Below, piece by piece: positions 61,779 through 64,000 of a stretch of 64,000 nucleotides of DNA (position 1 is the stretch's first letter; each line of letters opens with the position of its first letter). The notes below the pieces were generated by a model, which was given only the letters and a program-made list of their open reading frames with translations, was not told where the DNA came from and made no database searches. The stretch spans positions 1,240,001-1,304,000 of the forward strand of contig CAVTVA010000003.1 of NCBI GenBank assembly GCA_963738185.1, written 5' to 3'. The stretch is from AP-15 sp963738185. GTDB lineage: Bacteria > Pseudomonadota > Alphaproteobacteria > ATCC43930 > CGMCC-115725. Made by a program: the position numbers and the translations under genes.

Positions 61779-63312
61779 ATGAACGACATTCTCGCTCGTC
61801 TTGACGCAAAGCGCGATGCCGCCAGGGCCGGCGGCGGCGCGCGGCGCATCGAGGCGCAGCACCGCCGCGGCAAGCTGACCGCGCGCGAGCGGCTGGAATT
61901 GCTGCTCGACCCCCATTCGTTTGAGGAATGGGACATGTTTGTCGAGCATCGCAGCCACGATTTCGGCATCGACGAGCAGCGCATCCCGGGCGACGGCGTG
62001 GTCACCGGATACGGCACGGTCAACGGCCGGCTGGTCTTTGTCTTCAGCCAGGATTTCACCGTGTTCGGCGGCTCGCTCAGCGAAGCGCATGCCGAAAAGA
62101 TCTGCAAGGTCATGGACCAGGCGATCAATGTCGGGGCGCCGGTGATCGGGCTCAACGATTCCGGCGGTGCGCGCATCCAGGACGGGGTGGCCTCGCTCGC
62201 CGGCTATGCCGAGGTGTTCGAGCGCAACGTCCTGGCCTCGGGCGTGGTGCCGCAGGTGTCGATGATCATGGGGCCGTGCGCCGGCGGTGCGGTCTATTCG
62301 CCTGCGATGACCGATTTCATCTTTATGGTCAAGGACACCTCGTATCTGTTCGTGACCGGGCCCGAGGTGGTCAAGACCGTCACCCACGAGAGCGGTGACG
62401 CAGGAGGAGCTGGGCGGTGCGCTGACCCACACGACGCGCTCGGGGGTGGCCGACCTTGCCTTTGAGAACGATGTCGAGGCGCTCCTGGAATTGCGCCGGT
62501 TTATCGACTTTCTGCCGGCTTCGAACCGGGTACAGCCGCCGTTGCGGCCGACCGCCGATCCGCGCGACCGGGTCGAGCCGTCGCTCGACACGCTCGTCCC
62601 GAGCAATCCGAACAAGCCCTACGACATCAAGGAGCTGATCCTCAAAACCGTGGACGAGGCCGATTTTTTCGAGATCCAGGCCAATTTCGCCCGCAACATC
62701 GTGATCGGCTTTGCCCGCATGGAGGGCTCGACGATCGGCATCGTCGCCAACCAGCCGATGGTGCTGGCCGGCTGCCTCGACATCGACAGCGCCCGCAAGG
62801 CAGCGCGCTTTGTGCGGTTTTGCGACTGCTTTAACATTCCGATCGTGACCTTTGTCGATGTGCCGGGGTTTCTGCCGGGAACCGCGCAGGAATATGGCGG
62901 CATTATCAAGCATGGGGCGAAGCTGCTGTTTGCGTTTGCCGAGGCGACGGTGCCCAAGGTCACCCTGATCACCCGCAAGGCCTATGGCGGCGCCTATGAC
63001 GTGATGAGCTCGAAGCATCTGCGCGGCGATGTGAACTTTGCCTGGCCGTCGGCCGAGATCGCGGTGATGGGGGCAAAGGGTGCCGTCGAGATCATCTTTC
63101 GCGCCGACCTCGGCGACGCCGCGGCGATCGAGGCGCGCACCGAGGAGTACCGCGAGAAATTCGCCAACCCGTTTGTCGCCGCCAGCCGCGGCTTTATCGA
63201 CGACGTGATCGAGCCGCGCGACACCAGGCGGCGGATCGCCCGGGCACTCGCCATGCTGCGCGGCAAGCAGCTGACGAACCCGCCCAAAAAACACGACAAC
63301 ATTCCGCTATAG
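61779..63312 (+). CDS. pccB: Propionyl-CoA carboxylase beta chain, one frameshift
   Basis: Starts ATG 61779 (MNDILARLDAKRDAARAGGGARRIEAQHRRGKLTARERLELLLDPHSFEEWD). N-terminal carboxyltransferase lobe: GLNDSGGARIQDGVASLAGYAEVF and MGPCAGGAVYSPAMTDF. Near 62391 an extra A breaks the frame; without it the text reads KTVTHEAVTQEELGGALTHT. The C-terminal lobe has VVANQPMVLAG-type segments, FVDVPGFLPGTAQEYGGIIKHGAKLLFAFAEATVPKVTLITRKAYGGAYDVMSSKHL. ~510 aa when repaired. It transfers carboxyl from biotin to propionyl-CoA. The biotin-bearing alpha chain is not in the window. Confidence 0.9.
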
Positions 63313-63345
63313 CCGGCAGATCGCGACTGCTGGGTGCCGCGCGAA

Positions 63346-63432
63346 CACCCTCACCCACCCGGCCTTGCGGCCGGGTCCCCCCTCTCCCGCAATGCGGGAG
63401 AGGGTGCCGAGCGCAGCGAGGCGGGTGAGGGA
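63346..63432. repeat. AGEG-type palindromic element, intergenic copy
   Basis: Begins ACCCTCACCC and ends GGGTGAGGGA. It contains an inner stem CCCTCTCCCGC / GCGGGAGAGGG around AAT and an outer hairpin CCCGGCC / GGCCGGG. One frame reads PLSRNAGEGAERSEAGEG, sharing the AGEG peptide with the other copies. It lies between pccB and the formyltransferase gene. Confidence 0.65.
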
Positions 63433-63435
63433 CCC

Positions 63436-64000
63436 TCAGCCGTCGAGGATTGTGCCGGCGGCGATGCCGGCCTCGCTCGCGGCGATCTTGGCGCCGGTGT
63501 CGAGCCGCACCCGCGAGACCTCGACGTAGCCGCCCTGCGCCAGGATGCGCAGCCCCTCGGGGCCGGCCGAGACGACCTCGCCGATCTTTTTGCCCGCGCA
63601 CCGCGCCAAAGGTCGCGGCAGGGATCTTTTTCGCGTCGAACAGATAAAGCTTCTGCTCGCCGTGCATGGTCCACGCACCCGGCGCCGGGTTGCAGCCGCG
63701 GATCAAATCGTAGATGAAATCGACGTGACTGGCCCAGTTGATCCGGGATTCGGCGTCGCGCACCCAGCCTTCATAGGTGGCGCGGCTCTCGTCCTGGGTG
63801 GTCTCGATCGCCCGGCCCTTGACGACGAGGTCGGCAGCCTCGACCAATGCCTCGACCCCCATCGGGAAGATTTTGTCGAAATAGAGCGAGCCGGCGGTGT
63901 CGTCCGGGCCGATCGCGATGTGCTTTTGCAGGATCACCGGCCCTTCGTCGAGCCCGGGGGTCGGGCGGAAGATCGACAGCCCGGTCTCGCTGCGCCCGCG
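63436..64000 (-). CDS. Formyltransferase (methionyl-tRNA formyltransferase-like), partial, one frameshift
   Basis: The minus strand enters from beyond the window: ETGLSIFRPTPGLDEGPVILQKHIAIGPDDTAGSLYFDKIFPMGVEALVEAADLV, then SRINWASHVDFIYDLIRGCNPAPGAWTMHGEQKLYLFDAKKI, which matches the hydrolase/linker and C-terminal domain of Fmt-like proteins. Near 63601 an extra T breaks the frame; without it FGAGAGKKIGEVVSAGPEGLRILAQGGYVEVSRVRL follows to the stop at 63436. The N-terminal catalytic N-x-H-x-S...D part is outside. It may be true Fmt or another formyltransferase. Confidence 0.82.

Overview
The window looks like about 64 kb of chromosome from a high-GC alphaproteobacterium, probably a Rhodospirillales- or Rhizobiales-like environmental lineage. 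The evidence is an ATP12-type F1-ATPase assembly chaperone, a PhaR regulator beside a PhaC-like synthase, a LipB of alphaproteobacterial type, many short palindromic repeats of the kind common in these orders, and strong G/C bias at third codon positions. No plasmid, phage or ribosomal RNA genes are seen. One tRNA gene, tRNA-Leu(GAG), is present.

Layout. 0-8.6 kb: a sugar/envelope region with a minus-strand KpsE-KpsT-KpsM polysaccharide exporter interleaved with two GT4 glycosyltransferases, followed by a methyltransferase and unknown proteins. 8.7-15 kb: a double-length CoA-transferase, divergent from a zinc-type ABC importer (binding protein, ATPase, permease), then a LamB/YcsF-family gene. 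15-16 kb: a damaged DUF433/DUF5615 toxin-antitoxin pair among palindromic repeats. 16-20 kb: enoyl-CoA hydratase, a Tat-exported beta-carbonic anhydrase-like protein and a Dcp-type M3 peptidase. 20-25.5 kb: trpA and trpB, separated from trpF by a winged-helix/TPR regulator, a DUF1330 protein and a MITE-like repeat. 25.5-30.6 kb: phaR, a PhaC-like synthase, an orphan molybdenum hydroxylase large subunit and a VapBC pair. 30.7-34.2 kb: an LpoA-like lipoprotein, rsmI, yraN and a BON-domain protein, the same gene set as the E. coli yraL-yraP region. 34-40.6 kb: a TPR protein, an unknown protein, a methyltransferase reading straight into an Mrr-type restriction enzyme, a PA0069-type radical SAM protein and two small glycosyltransferase-like genes. 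40.6-47.2 kb: fatty-acid or side-chain catabolism (enoyl-CoA hydratase, acyl-CoA synthetase, DUF35 protein, thiolase-fold protein), DUF6496, cupin and VOC proteins. 47.5-50.5 kb: a wrecked secreted repeat protein, a truncated FAD oxidase and a second PIN-type toxin-antitoxin pair. 51-64 kb: type II NADH dehydrogenase-like protein, thiolase, CDF transporter, amidohydrolase, tRNA, lipB, rarA, an RluC-like synthase, atp12, methyltransferase, carboxymuconolactone decarboxylase-family protein, a propionyl-CoA carboxylase beta chain and a partial formyltransferase.

Two themes cut across the window. First, GC-rich palindromic elements encode the peptide AGEG in one frame. One lies inside the acyl-CoA synthetase gene. 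Two others form the last codons and stop of the DUF35 gene and of lipB, and the lipB copy also supplies the apparent ribosome binding site of rarA. Second, at least eleven frameshifts in otherwise well-conserved genes can each be repaired by removing a single extra base. This points to insertion-biased sequencing error rather than gene decay, so most split genes here are probably intact in the organism. The secreted beta-propeller/FG-GAP gene at 47.5-49.5 kb is the exception, with far more disruptions than any neighbour.
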